Shown here in pieces: positions 42,112 through 51,434 of a DNA stretch of 64,000 nucleotides (its first letter is position 1; the number at the start of each line of letters is the position of its first letter). The notes beneath the pieces are model-generated. The model was given only the letters and a program-made list of their open reading frames with translations. It did no database searches and was not told the origin of the DNA. Position numbers and translations under genes: made by a program. The DNA is from Bacillota bacterium (GTDB lineage Bacteria; Bacillota; UBA5301; JAMCQP01): the NCBI GenBank assembly GCA_023381695.1, contig JAMCQP010000038.1, positions 46,199 through 110,198 on the forward strand. Reading direction: 5' to 3'.

Positions 42112-44250
42112 GTGATCTTGGTGCGGTCCCTGGCGCTCGTTCTGGGGTTATTGCTGACGGGGCTTTTTTCCGTGGTGGAGACCTATCTCGGCCTGACCCA
42201 ACAACTGGGATTTATCGCTGCCCTTCCGGCAGCTTTTTTAGCGGTGATCGTCATCGGAAGCTTCCCCACGGGAGGTCTCCCCGGAAGGACGGTAAGCCAT
42301 GAGGCCAACCTGGTCCAGAGCATGGCCTCCACCGCATTCCCCGTGGCTCTGGCGGCCGGCGTCTTCCTCCCGGCGATATGGGCCTGGGGTTGGCGGCCTT
42401 CAGTGGCGGTTCTGTTCATCTTTTTGCTGGGTGGGAGCGTTTTGGGGTTCTGGGCGGCGATCATCACCTTTGATCCATCCGCCGGCCCCGCCAAAAGGCT
42501 CGCTGTCTTTCCCGAGGCCAGGGCGGTCGCCGTCCTTCTTTCGTCGCTTCCCCATGAACTCGCGGAGCGGTGGAGGTTTACGGGGCTCTTTGTGTTGGGT
42601 ATCGCCGCCCGGATCTGCCAGCAGGGCCTGGGCTGGTGGTCTTCGTCAGCGTACCTTCCACTGCCCGCGGTGGCTCGTGTGCCGTGGAATGCGGGGATCG
42701 GCATCCAGGTCTCGCCCGCCCTTCTGGGATTCGGCTACCTGGCGGGTCCAAAGATTACGGGACAGGTGCTGGCGGGCGGCATCTTCTCCTGGCTGGGATT
42801 TCCACTGGTGGCCGGTTTCTTCGCCGGCCGCGACGCGATAATCTTTCCGTCCCCCATCCCCATGGCCAACCTGCCCATCCCCCAGATGTGGAACTACTTC
42901 GGCCTGTACCTGGGAATCGGCGCCCTGGCCGGAGCGCTGATCATGCTGGCCGCCAAAGAGCTCCCGCGGGCGCTTTCCCGGGCTCTGGCGGGCATGGGTT
43001 TCTCCCGGCCTGTCTCCACCCTGCCGCCGGTTCTCGTCTTCCCCGGCCTGGCCATGGCGGTGATTGCGCTACTTTGCCTGAACCTCCTGACAGACCTGCC
43101 TTTTCCGGGTTACCTGGGGGTAGTCGGCGGCCTGGCTGCCGCGGTGCCCATGATCTGGGTATATGCCAGGGGAAGCGGCCTTGTGGGGCTCTTTACCTTG
43201 CCTGCCGCCGCGCTGGGCAGCGCCGGTCTTCTACTGGCGGGCATCCTTACCCGGGGAGCAATCGGCGGCAATCCCGGCGCATACGGCGCCTACAACACAT
43301 ACAGCGCCTACCTTGTCCCCCTGGGCGCAGCGTTTCTCGCTACCCTGGCGGCCGCTGTAGGCGGGGATTTTGCACAGAACCTGCACACCTGGCGGCTCAT
43401 CTATTTCTCATCGGGGGAAGAAGCATCCCGGCAAAGCCTGCCCTGGCTTTTTACCGCCAAGCTCTCCAGCATCGTCGTCGCCGCCCTGCTTGTCGCCGGC
43501 GTCGCCGGGGCTTTCAGCCAGAAGATGGTGCTTGGTTCCGTCGAATTCCCCGCCCCCCTTGCCGCCCGGTTCAGCCTGATCCTCGGTGGTCCTGCGAATC
43601 AGGCGCCGCCCTGGGCCTTGATCCTTTCGGGTTGCCTGGCGGGAATAGGCGCCCACCTGCTTACCGGAAACGGCCTGCTCTTTGCGCTCGGAACCATCAT
43701 CCCGCTGGAGACAAGTTTCGCTCTGGGACTGGGAGGAATTCTGCACCGGGTGTTCGACGCCGATTCACGTTCCGGGTCAACCCCGGTTGAGGTGGCGGGC
43801 ACTGCCACGACCACCCCCGCCGCTGGCGCCGCCGCTAGCGCATCCGCCACCGTCCGGCAGCCATATTTCCGGCAGGTCCTCACCCTGAAGGCGCCGGAAA
43901 ACGTCCTTGCCGCCGCGCTGGCCGCCGGCGACACTCTGGCGGGCGCGCTGCTGGCCTTCATCACTTATTTCAGCGCCACAAACACCGGAACGGGGAGCAT
44001 GGGAACCGGCTTATCAGCCGCCGACAAGCTTGGAAAGCCTGGAGACATACTTGCCTGGGTGGCCCTGTTTCTGATGGTGACGGTTTTCGGGCTCCTGCTC
44101 TTTACCGCTGATAAAAAAGCAAAAGCTGGCCAAGTAGAAGCCAGCAAAAAGGAAGCTGATAAAAATGAGGCAGGTGATGTTGACGATGCCGGCAAGGAAC
44201 TTGACGCCCCAGGCAACATCGAACTCGACAAGGAAAATCAAGATCAATAG
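42112..44250 (+). CDS. OPT-type (oligopeptide/metal chelate) transporter
   Basis: 712-residue polytopic membrane protein with at least 12 hydrophobic segments. The block FPTGGLPGRTVSHEANLVQSMASTA is characteristic of the OPT family, in bacteria linked to oligopeptide or metal-chelate uptake. Later segments include GDFAQNLHTWRLI and GAIGGNPGAYGAYN. The C-terminal 60 residues are hydrophilic, charged and Lys/Glu/Asp-rich. The start is uncertain: GTG 42112, TTG 42118 or GTG 42121, all behind CAAGGCGGG. It diverges from the ABC operon and overlaps the end of the NamZ gene by 7 nt. Confidence 0.7.
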   Translation: MILVRSLALVLGLLLTGLFSVVETYLGLTQQLGFIAALPAAFLAVIVIGSFPTGGLPGRTVSHEANLVQSMASTAFPVALAAGVFLPAIWAWGWRPSVAVLFIFLLGGSVLGFWAAIITFDPSAGPAKRLAVFPEARAVAVLLSSLPHELAERWRFTGLFVLGIAARICQQGLGWWSSSAYLPLPAVARVPWNAGIGIQVSPALLGFGYLAGPKITGQVLAGGIFSWLGFPLVAGFFAGRDAIIFPSPIPMANLPIPQMWNYFGLYLGIGALAGALIMLAAKELPRALSRALAGMGFSRPVSTLPPVLVFPGLAMAVIALLCLNLLTDLPFPGYLGVVGGLAAAVPMIWVYARGSGLVGLFTLPAAALGSAGLLLAGILTRGAIGGNPGAYGAYNTYSAYLVPLGAAFLATLAAAVGGDFAQNLHTWRLIYFSSGEEASRQSLPWLFTAKLSSIVVAALLVAGVAGAFSQKMVLGSVEFPAPLAARFSLILGGPANQAPPWALILSGCLAGIGAHLLTGNGLLFALGTIIPLETSFALGLGGILHRVFDADSRSGSTPVEVAGTATTTPAAGAAASASATVRQPYFRQVLTLKAPENVLAAALAAGDTLAGALLAFITYFSATNTGTGSMGTGLSAADKLGKPGDILAWVALFLMVTVFGLLLFTADKKAKAGQVEASKKEADKNEAGDVDDAGKELDAPGNIELDKENQDQ

Positions 44251-45617
44251 ATCAGATACCTGGCCCGGACCGCCATGAAGTCGCTTAACTTCTCCTGCCA
44301 GGCCGCGATGATCGTTTCGGGTTTTTCGCCGCGCTGGATGGCCAGACGGACGGCATCGGTACCCATCGCCAGATCAAACATGTTTCTCGCTCCGGGCGCC
44401 ACCCTGGGCCAGTAGGATCGGTCCGGATTCTGGTCACGGATGGCCGTGAGAATGTAGACAGCCGTCTCGACCGGACGAAAGGCCCTGGTATCGCTAATCT
44501 CCAGTTGCACCCCGCCGCTGGTCTTGCCGGCATACCCGCCCCTGGCCGGTACAACCGAAATGGGCTTGAACCTCACCCCCGCCAGGCCGCGGCCGTTCAG
44601 GCTTTCCGCCAGCGCCGACCCGTCGATCCCGGGGGCCGCCACATATTCAAACGGCTGGTCCGTCCCCGCGCCCTCGACAAACCCCGCCTCGCCAATGAGC
44701 CCCGCACCTGGATAAAAGATGGGGGTCTCCATCTTTGGGATGTTCGGAGAGGTAGCCACCCACGGCAAGCCGGTATCCGCGAAGAACATCTCCCGGCGCC
44801 AGCCTTCCATGGGAATGACGGTCAGATCGGCGTCGATGCCGAACTCCTTGTTGAATAGGCCGGCCAGCTCGCCGATGGTCATTCCATGCCGCACCGGAAT
44901 CGGGTACATTCCGATAAATGAGCGGAAGTCATCCTCCAGCACCGGCCCCTCCACCGCCACGCCCCCAATCGGGTTGGGCCGATCCAGGACCATCACCGGA
45001 AGATGGTTCTCCCTGGCGGCCATCATCACATTGGCCATGGTGGAGATATAAGTATAAGCCCGGGCGCCCACATCCTGGAGATCAATGAGCAACAGATCAA
45101 TTCCTGCCAGCATCTCCGGGGTCGGTTTTCTGGTCTTGCCGTAGAGGCTGTACACGGGGAGTTTGGTCTGAGGATCGATGTAAGATGGGACATATTCCCC
45201 GGCCGGCCGGTCCCCGCGCAGGCCGTGTTCCGGCGCAAAAAGAGCCGCCAGCCGGGTGCTTTCCGCCTGATTGTCCACCTGCTTCTCCATCTGCCTCTCC
45301 ACCTGCCGGAGCAGGTCGGCATCGTGGATCAACTGGCTGTTAACCCCGGTCTGGTTGGTAACCAGACCGATTCGTTTCCCTTCCAGCAGCCCCAGATGTT
45401 TCTCCAACAATACCTCTATGCCGGGCTTGACGTGGGTGGAAGGAGGCGCCGCCGTGGCAGGGAGCGCCGGCAACGATGCGGGAGCGGTTTCCGGTGCATC
45501 AGCGGCGATCGCCAGGCCGGAAGTCCAAAGCGTGAACAATGTAAATAACGCCAGAAACTCAACGGTTAGGAACCCGATGGTTGCCAATCTCTTCCCTGTC
45601 CTCAAGCTCGTAGCCAT
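44244..45617 (-). CDS. Exo-beta-N-acetylmuramidase NamZ-like (DUF1343, GH171)
   Basis: 457-residue exported protein with a signal sequence (FLTVEFLALFTLFTLWTSGLAIAA) and a DUF1343/NamZ domain. Family NamZ removes terminal MurNAc from peptidoglycan fragments. Visible blocks: KRIGLVTNQTGVNSQL, LFAPEHGLRG with the Glu assigned as catalytic in B. subtilis NamZ, IDLLLIDLQDVGARAYTYISTM, MVLDRPNPIGG and ATSPNIPKMETPIFYPG. Start ATG 45617 has GGAAGAAGG directly upstream. Together with the two amidases, GH84 and the GlcNAc-type PTS, it would allow recovery of cell-wall amino sugars. Confidence 0.92.
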   Translation of the reverse strand: MATSLRTGKRLATIGFLTVEFLALFTLFTLWTSGLAIAADAPETAPASLPALPATAAPPSTHVKPGIEVLLEKHLGLLEGKRIGLVTNQTGVNSQLIHDADLLRQVERQMEKQVDNQAESTRLAALFAPEHGLRGDRPAGEYVPSYIDPQTKLPVYSLYGKTRKPTPEMLAGIDLLLIDLQDVGARAYTYISTMANVMMAARENHLPVMVLDRPNPIGGVAVEGPVLEDDFRSFIGMYPIPVRHGMTIGELAGLFNKEFGIDADLTVIPMEGWRREMFFADTGLPWVATSPNIPKMETPIFYPGAGLIGEAGFVEGAGTDQPFEYVAAPGIDGSALAESLNGRGLAGVRFKPISVVPARGGYAGKTSGGVQLEISDTRAFRPVETAVYILTAIRDQNPDRSYWPRVAPGARNMFDLAMGTDAVRLAIQRGEKPETIIAAWQEKLSDFMAVRARYLIY

Positions 45618-45751
45618 TCCTTCTTCCAAGTTTATCCACCATAGCTGTTAAGTACATCCGCCAACACGTAGGAGATGTTGTACAAAAAGTTACAACACCT
45701 CCTATGCTCCGGCGGAGATGCACATCTTCCTGCTATAGTCTCCGCGCGCGA

Positions 45752-46867
45752 TCAGCTGGCCCGGGCGATCTTCCGCGCGGCGTTGTCGTAGAGTTCGGCC
45801 ACAATCGGCTCGCCGCCCCTGGCCGCCCAGACTTCGTCAGGCGAACTGCACACCTCGATGATGGCGCTCTCCTCGCTGGCCATATAGACCATGTCGCCCT
45901 TCCTTGCCGCCATCATGGGCCGCAGCTTGATCCGGTCGTTAAAGCCGGTGATGCCCCGGCGGTTGCCCACGATGATGCTGAAAGGCCCGTTTAAAAGCGC
46001 GCTGCCGTAGACCATCCTGATGGCGGTGAGCTTCTGGCGCGCCGGTTCGGGCATCCGGTCGATGTCTTTCCAGAACGGCGCCGCCAGCGCCAGGCAGATC
46101 TCCTGGAATTTCAGGCCGTGCCGGCGGCCAAGCAGGTCAAAGAGGTAGGCCACCACCTCCGTATCGGTCTGGAGATCGCAGGTATAGCCGAACATCTCCA
46201 GATAACGGCGGTTGATGCCGTAAGAGGAGATCTCCCCGTTATGGACCACCGACCAGTCCAGGATTGTAAAGGGGTGCGCCCCTCCCCACCAGCCGGGAGT
46301 ATTGGTGGGGAACCGCCCGTGCGCCGTCCAGCTGTAACCGGCGTAGGTCTCCAGCCGGTAGAAACGCCCGATATCCTCCGGGTAACCGACCCCCTTGAAG
46401 GCCCCCATGTTCTTCCCGCTGGAAGCCACGTAGGCCCCCGCAATGGAGTGGTTGATGTGCATGACGGCCCTCAGGGTGAAATCATCGGCGTCCGCGGGGC
46501 GATCTTTCCCGTGCACCAGTTCCTCCTTGGGCGCAAGGAAGTATCTCCACAGAATGGGGGGATCAAGGATGCCAGCCACCGGCCGGGTGGGAATGGGTTC
46601 GCTGGCGTCGATCGCAAAGCGGGAGGCCAGAAACGCCTCGGTATTCGCCCTGGCGGTCTCGGAGTCGTAGATCAGGTGAAAGGCATAATGTTCGGGGAAA
46701 TCCGGGTAGATCCCGTACCCCGCAAATCCGCCGCCCAGGCCGTTGGAACGCTCATGCATCAAGGCGATGGAGGCGATGATCGCCTCACCGGTCATCCGCC
46801 CGCCGCTCCGGTCGATCATTCCGCTGATGGCGCACCCCGAAGGAATCCTCGGAAACACCTGATCCAT
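45752..46867 (-). CDS. Glutamate synthase glutamine amidotransferase subunit (GltB1 type)
   Basis: 371-residue class II glutamine amidotransferase. The Ntn nucleophile is Cys12 in [13 protein letters not shown], so 11 residues would be removed to expose it. It has the amidotransferase blocks [33 protein letters not shown] and [20 protein letters not shown]. This is the stand-alone glutaminase domain of the split (archaeal-type) glutamate synthase; the synthase and GXGXG parts are separate genes upstream. ATG 46867 follows GGGGAG. Last gene of the operon. Confidence 0.93.
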   Translation of the reverse strand: MDQVFPRIPSGCAISGMIDRSGGRMTGEAIIASIALMHERSNGLGGGFAGYGIYPDFPEHYAFHLIYDSETARANTEAFLASRFAIDASEPIPTRPVAGILDPPILWRYFLAPKEELVHGKDRPADADDFTLRAVMHINHSIAGAYVASSGKNMGAFKGVGYPEDIGRFYRLETYAGYSWTAHGRFPTNTPGWWGGAHPFTILDWSVVHNGEISSYGINRRYLEMFGYTCDLQTDTEVVAYLFDLLGRRHGLKFQEICLALAAPFWKDIDRMPEPARQKLTAIRMVYGSALLNGPFSIIVGNRRGITGFNDRIKLRPMMAARKGDMVYMASEESAIIEVCSSPDEVWAARGGEPIVAELYDNAARKIARAS

Positions 46868-46905
46868 AAGATCAACTCCCCACAAATCCTACCGAAATTA
46901 TCCCA

Positions 46906-48351
46906 CTAGGCGTGGATCGCCAGGCCATGCACCGCTTCCGCCGCCTCCATGGCCACTTCGGCCAGGGTCGGGTGGGCGTGAATGGTCTCGGCCACCTGCG
47001 CCGAGGTCGCCCCCAGCCGGATCGCCAGAGTCGCTTCCGCGATCAGGTCCGAAGCGTGCGGGCCCACGATATGCACGCCCAGCACCCGGTCCGTCGCCGC
47101 ATCGGCGATGAACTTCACAAATCCTTCGGTCTCGCCCATGGAGATGGCCTTCCCATTGGCGATAAAGGCGAACTTGCCGGTCCGGATTTCCAAACCTTTC
47201 TCCCTGGCCTCATCCTCGGTCAGGCCGACCGATGCCGCTTCCGGCAAAGTGAAGACGGCGTTGGGCACCGCCCCGTAATCCATGCGGGAATCCTTCCCCA
47301 TGATGTTCTCCACCGCCACGATCCCCTGGCGGGAGGCCACATGCGCCAGTTTATACTTCGAATCGGTCACGTCCCCGATGGCATAGACGCCGGGAACGTT
47401 GGTCCGCATCCGGTCGTTGACGATCACCTCGCCGCGGGCCGTGGCGGCCACACCCGCCTCGCCAAGGCCAAGCCCGGCGGTATTTACCACCCGCCCCACC
47501 GAGACCAGCACCTTGTCCACGGCAATCTCCTCGCCGCCTTCCAGCACGGCCGTCACTTCGCCCGGCCCCTTTTTGATGGTGTCGGTCTTGATCCTGGTCT
47601 TGACGGTGATCCCGCGCCGTTTCAGGTAGCTCTGCAACTGGCGGGAGACCTCCTTATCCAGCATCGGCAGGATGGAGGGCATCGCCTCCACAATCGTAAC
47701 CTTTGTCCCGAGTCCCGCAAAGATGCAGGCGAATTCGCAGCCGATGACGCCGCCGCCGATGATCAACAGCCGCCCTGGAATTTCAGAAAGGGACAGCGCC
47801 TCGTCGCTGGTGATTACCTGCTTCCCGTCGTGGCCGAAGGCTGGAAAAACCGACGGATCCGCGCCGGTGGCGATGATGATGTTTTTTGCGGCAAGAACCT
47901 GGGTGCCATCCGCCAGCTTCGCTTCCACCCGGCCGGCTCCCGCCAGGCGGGCCGTTCCCTTGATCAGGGCGATCTTGTTCTTCTTGAACAGGTATTGGAC
48001 GCCCTTGACCAGGCGCTCCACGGTCTCCTGCTTGTGGGCCATCATCCTGGAGAAGTCCGGCCTGGCTTCCCCCACCTCGACGCCAAAAACGCTGGCCTGG
48101 CGAATTTGATCAAGCACCGAGACGCTCGCCACCAGAGCCTTGGTGGGAATACAACCCCGGTTGAGGCAGGTCCCGCCCAGTTCATCCTTTTCCACGACGC
48201 AGACCCTGGCGCCCATCTGGGCGGCGCGTATTGCGGCCACGTAGCCGCCCGGCCCGCCGCCGATGATCACGATATCCCAAACATTACTCGATTTATCATG
48301 GCCGGACTTATCATTCGCCGATCCGGCCGTAAGATCTTCATTATCCGCCAC
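46906..48351 (-). CDS. Dihydrolipoamide dehydrogenase-type flavoprotein
   Basis: 481-residue FAD disulfide oxidoreductase. FAD motif IVIIGGGPGGYVAAIRAAQ (about 27-45), redox pair GGTCLNRGCIPTK (Cys62, Cys67), NAD-binding LLIIGGGVIGCEFACIFAGLG, and the dimer-interface base HAHPTLAEVAMEA near the C terminus. It has all residues of a true lipoamide dehydrogenase. GTG 48351 has AAAGGAGC at proper spacing; the frame opens at TTG 48378, overlapping the gene before. There are no E1/E2 or glycine-cleavage genes nearby; it sits inside the split glutamate synthase operon where an NAD(P)H-oxidising flavoprotein is normally expected. Confidence 0.95.
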   Translation of the reverse strand: MADNEDLTAGSANDKSGHDKSSNVWDIVIIGGGPGGYVAAIRAAQMGARVCVVEKDELGGTCLNRGCIPTKALVASVSVLDQIRQASVFGVEVGEARPDFSRMMAHKQETVERLVKGVQYLFKKNKIALIKGTARLAGAGRVEAKLADGTQVLAAKNIIIATGADPSVFPAFGHDGKQVITSDEALSLSEIPGRLLIIGGGVIGCEFACIFAGLGTKVTIVEAMPSILPMLDKEVSRQLQSYLKRRGITVKTRIKTDTIKKGPGEVTAVLEGGEEIAVDKVLVSVGRVVNTAGLGLGEAGVAATARGEVIVNDRMRTNVPGVYAIGDVTDSKYKLAHVASRQGIVAVENIMGKDSRMDYGAVPNAVFTLPEAASVGLTEDEAREKGLEIRTGKFAFIANGKAISMGETEGFVKFIADAATDRVLGVHIVGPHASDLIAEATLAIRLGATSAQVAETIHAHPTLAEVAMEAAEAVHGLAIHA

Positions 48352-48374
48352 ATCACTTCGCTCCTTTGCCCCAG

Positions 48375-49109
48375 TCAATAGGCATATAAATTCCCATAGG
48401 GGCGGTGGCTCACCGGCACAAGCTTCTGAAATGGCTGCCGGTTGATCTCCGCCGGATCCAGCCCGAACTCCTGGCAGTATTCCAAAAGGTGGGGCTCCAA
48501 TACCGCCCGGTCCTCAGCATTGGCCTCAAAGACCGCCACCTCTTTCCCGAGCAACTCCGGATCCACCTTGCCCCGGATGTAGATCGCGCCCCCGTGCATC
48601 CCGGTGCCGGTGTAATCGCCGATCAGCGATTGCCCCGGGGCGTATCCCAGGCCCAAAAGCACCAGAACCCCACCGGCCATGTACTCCCCGAAAAAGGCCC
48701 CGGCGCCGCCGCCGATGATCACCACCGGTACCTGCTCGTTATAAGCTTTCATGTGGATACCCACCCGGTACCCGACATCGCCCTTGATGAAAAGCTTCCC
48801 GCCCCGCATTCCAAACGCCAGCACATCGCCGGCATGGCCGTGAACCACGATCTTGCCCGCATTCATGGTGTTGGCGATGGCATCCTGTCCATTCCCCCGG
48901 ACGATCACCGTCGGGCCGTCCATAAACGCTCCAAGGTCATTGCCCGGCACCCCGTTCACCACGATCTCCACGGGGCGATCCAGCCCCGTCCCCAGGTAAC
49001 GCTGGCCATTGACGTTTTCCAGTTCAAAATGGGCCACCCCGGAGGCCGCCGCCTCCTTCAAGATGGCGTTGAGCTTCCGGTAATGCATGCCTTTGGCGTT
49101 GATTTGCAT
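48375..49109 (-). CDS. Glutamate synthase GXGXG subunit (GltB3 type)
   Basis: 244-residue protein made only of the GXGXG right-handed beta-helix of glutamate synthase: GLDRPVEIVVNGVPGNDLGAFM, IVVHGHAGDVLAFGMRGG, FIKGDVGYRVGIHMKAY, IIGGGAGAFFGEYMAGG and YTGTGMHGGAIYIRG. The helix shapes the ammonia tunnel in fused enzymes. Start ATG 49109 follows GGAGGAAG; the open frame extends 33 codons upstream without signal. Situated between the FMN synthase subunit and the flavoprotein gene. Confidence 0.92.
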   Translation of the reverse strand: MQINAKGMHYRKLNAILKEAAASGVAHFELENVNGQRYLGTGLDRPVEIVVNGVPGNDLGAFMDGPTVIVRGNGQDAIANTMNAGKIVVHGHAGDVLAFGMRGGKLFIKGDVGYRVGIHMKAYNEQVPVVIIGGGAGAFFGEYMAGGVLVLLGLGYAPGQSLIGDYTGTGMHGGAIYIRGKVDPELLGKEVAVFEANAEDRAVLEPHLLEYCQEFGLDPAEINRQPFQKLVPVSHRPYGNLYAY

Positions 49110-49149
49110 TAAAACTTCCTCCACCCTGCTCGCTACTCTAACCGGATGT

Positions 49150-50637
49150 CTACCGCCCCGCCGATTTGACCCCCAGGATCTCCAGAGTTTGCGCATCCAG
49201 TCCGACACCCCGCAGGCGCTCCCGGGAGCCCCTCAGGCTTTCAATGGCGTTTACCCCCAGCGAGCCCAGGATCTCCTTGAGCTCCAGCGACCAGGCCCGG
49301 AGCAGATTTACGAGATGTTCCGTGGCCTCGTCCGGATCCAGGCGTTTCACCAGTTCCGGGCGCTGGGTGGCGATCCCCCAGGAACAGTTGTTGGTGTAAC
49401 ACTTCTGGCAGATCCGGCATCCCATGGCGACCAGCGCCGCCGTCCCGATCGCCACCGCGTCGGCGCCCAGGGCGATGGCCTTGGCCACATCCCCGGAATG
49501 CCTGATCCCGCCCGAGACGATAATCGAAGCCTGATTGCGGATGCCCTCCTGGCGCAACCGGTCGTCCACAGCGGCCAGGGCCAGTTCAATGGGAATCCCC
49601 ACATGATCCCTGATGATGGTGGGCGCCGCGCCGGTACCTCCCCGGAAGCCGTCGATATACAGGATGTCCGCCCCCGCCCGTACAATGCCGCTGGCGATGG
49701 CCGCCACATTGTGCACCGCGGCGATCTTCACCGAAACCGGCTTGGAGTAGCCGGTGGCCTCCTTGATCGCGTAGATCAGCTGGGAAAGGTCCTCTATGGA
49801 ATAGATGTCGTGGTGCGGCGCGGGAGAAAGGCAGTCCGTCCCCTGCGGCACCATCCTGGTCTCGGAGATCTCCAGCGGCACCTTTTCGCCAGGCAGATGG
49901 CCGCCGATACCCGGCTTGGCCCCTTGCCCGATCTTGATCTCCACCGCCACGCCCTGGTTCAGGTAGGCGCTGTGCACCCCGAAACGGCCCGAGGCCACCT
50001 GGACTATAATATGGTCGCCGTAGGAATAAAGATCCTTATGCAGGCCCCCCTCGCCGGTGTTCATCACCGTGCCGGCGGCCTGGGCGGCCCTGGCCAGCGC
50101 CAGGTGGGCGTTTAAGCTTATGGAGCCGAAAGACATCGGCGCAAAGACGATGGGCGTATCCAGCTTGATCTGCGGCCCGATCATGGTCGCCAGGTCAAAT
50201 GAAAGAGCATCCGGCTTACGGCCGAGGTAGGTCCTCAGTTCCATCGGTTCCCGCAACGGGTCAATGGACGGGTTGGTCACCTGACAGGCGTCGATGAGCA
50301 GGTGATCCCAGTAGACGGGATAGGGGTTGTCGTTCCCCATCCCGGTGAGAAGCATCCCGCCGGTCTCGGCCTGCTTGAGGATGTTTTTGCGCGCCAACGG
50401 CGTCCAGTAGGCATTCGCTTTGTATGCCAGCCGGTTCTCCTCAATGGTGATGGCCCGCTCCGGGCATACAACCGTGCAGCGCTGGCAGGCCACACACTTG
50501 GTGTCGTCGGAGACAACCCCGTTCCTGAAGTCCAGTGCTCCAAAGCCACAGTTAACCACGCATCTTTTGCAGCGAATGCACCTTTCCCGGTCGACCCTGA
50601 CTATAAATTCCGGCGGCAACTGACTGGCGACACCCAT
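49150..50637 (-). CDS. Glutamate synthase FMN/ferredoxin subunit (GltB2 type)
   Basis: 495-residue catalytic subunit that reduces 2-iminoglutarate with ammonia delivered by the glutaminase. N-terminal 2x[4Fe-4S] ferredoxin domain (CIRCKRCVVNCGFGAL; CVACQRCTVVCPERAI, about 16-65), then the FMN barrel: FAPMSFGSISLNAH, EGGLHKDLYSYGD, KPGIGGHLPGEKVP, GGTGAAPTIIRDH, ISGGIRHSGD-like VSGGIRHSGDVAKAIALGADA, and Cys ligands of a third cluster in GCRICQKCYTNNCSWG. ATG 50637 has AGAGGGG upstream. First gene of the four-gene operon, so electrons may come from ferredoxin or from the flavoprotein at 46906. Confidence 0.95.
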   Translation of the reverse strand: MGVASQLPPEFIVRVDRERCIRCKRCVVNCGFGALDFRNGVVSDDTKCVACQRCTVVCPERAITIEENRLAYKANAYWTPLARKNILKQAETGGMLLTGMGNDNPYPVYWDHLLIDACQVTNPSIDPLREPMELRTYLGRKPDALSFDLATMIGPQIKLDTPIVFAPMSFGSISLNAHLALARAAQAAGTVMNTGEGGLHKDLYSYGDHIIVQVASGRFGVHSAYLNQGVAVEIKIGQGAKPGIGGHLPGEKVPLEISETRMVPQGTDCLSPAPHHDIYSIEDLSQLIYAIKEATGYSKPVSVKIAAVHNVAAIASGIVRAGADILYIDGFRGGTGAAPTIIRDHVGIPIELALAAVDDRLRQEGIRNQASIIVSGGIRHSGDVAKAIALGADAVAIGTAALVAMGCRICQKCYTNNCSWGIATQRPELVKRLDPDEATEHLVNLLRAWSLELKEILGSLGVNAIESLRGSRERLRGVGLDAQTLEILGVKSAGR

Positions 50638-50918
50638 GGCAAACCCCTCTTTGGCGATTTCCTCTTTATCCAGCGATACCCTCTTTATCAAATGAAAAAG
50701 CCCAGAACATGTAGTTCGGAGCTTGCGGCATCACCAGAGACAGATAAAGACGGCAAAGCCACCCACCCGGGGCCGGCCGTTTTAACTCTGGATATCCTTA
50801 TGCTCCACCCTACGAACCTACTCTTCCGAAAGGCTGTCTTCCGAAAGGATCGCTCCTGCGAAAAGGATCACTTCTACTAAAAAACTTTATCCAATTTTAC
50901 TACGCCGGGTCGCTTCTG

Positions 50919-51368
50919 TCAAGTAGTGGCGAACTTTTCCTGGCACCGCCTGCAGATCCCGTAAAATTTCACCTGGTGGTCGGTTATCCGGAAGCCGTGC
51001 TTCTCTTCTATGGACTGCTCCAGCTTCTCCAGAAGATCTTCGTCCACCTCTTCCACCTCGCCGCACTCCAGGCAGATCAGGTGATGGTGGTGGTGCCTGT
51101 CCCCGGTGAATTCGTAACGCGCACAGCCGTCGCCAAAGTTGATGCTCTGAATGACCTTCAGATCCTCCAGCAGTTCCAGGGTCCGGTAGACGGTGGCCAG
51201 CCCGATATCCGGGTTCTTCTGCCTGATCAGGTCGTAGATCTCCTCGGCGCTCAAGTGGCGATCACTGTTCTCGGCAAAGATCTCCAGGATGAGCTCCCTC
51301 TGGGGGGTGAGCCGGTAATCCCTGGCGGCCAGCTTCTCCTTGATGTCTTTCAGTCGCTTGTTTCGCAT
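50919..51368 (-). CDS. fur: Fur-family metalloregulator
   Basis: 149-residue Fur-family repressor. Winged helix DYRLTPQRELILEIFAEN to GLATVYRTLELLEDLKVIQ, then dimerisation domain with the His-rich metal site GDRHHHHHLICLECGEVEEV and the two CxxC zinc motifs CLEC and CRRC near the C terminus. Could be Fur (iron), Zur or PerR; the N-terminal sequence alone does not separate them. ATG 51368 follows AAGGTGAAGG. It is the last gene of the cheR-acpS-nnrDE-alr-fur direction, 66 nt after alr. The symbol denotes family only. Confidence 0.9.
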   Translation of the reverse strand: MRNKRLKDIKEKLAARDYRLTPQRELILEIFAENSDRHLSAEEIYDLIRQKNPDIGLATVYRTLELLEDLKVIQSINFGDGCARYEFTGDRHHHHHLICLECGEVEEVDEDLLEKLEQSIEEKHGFRITDHQVKFYGICRRCQEKFATT

Positions 51369-51434
51369 CGCCCTTCACCTTGATTCCATTTTACCGATCA
51401 AGTTCCCAATTGGCCCCAATCACATGAGCGCGAT

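Noticed and set aside
46912..48381. 489-codon plus-strand frame over the lipoamide dehydrogenase gene
   Set aside because: Exact antisense of a well-supported gene; His/Gly/Arg-rich shadow.
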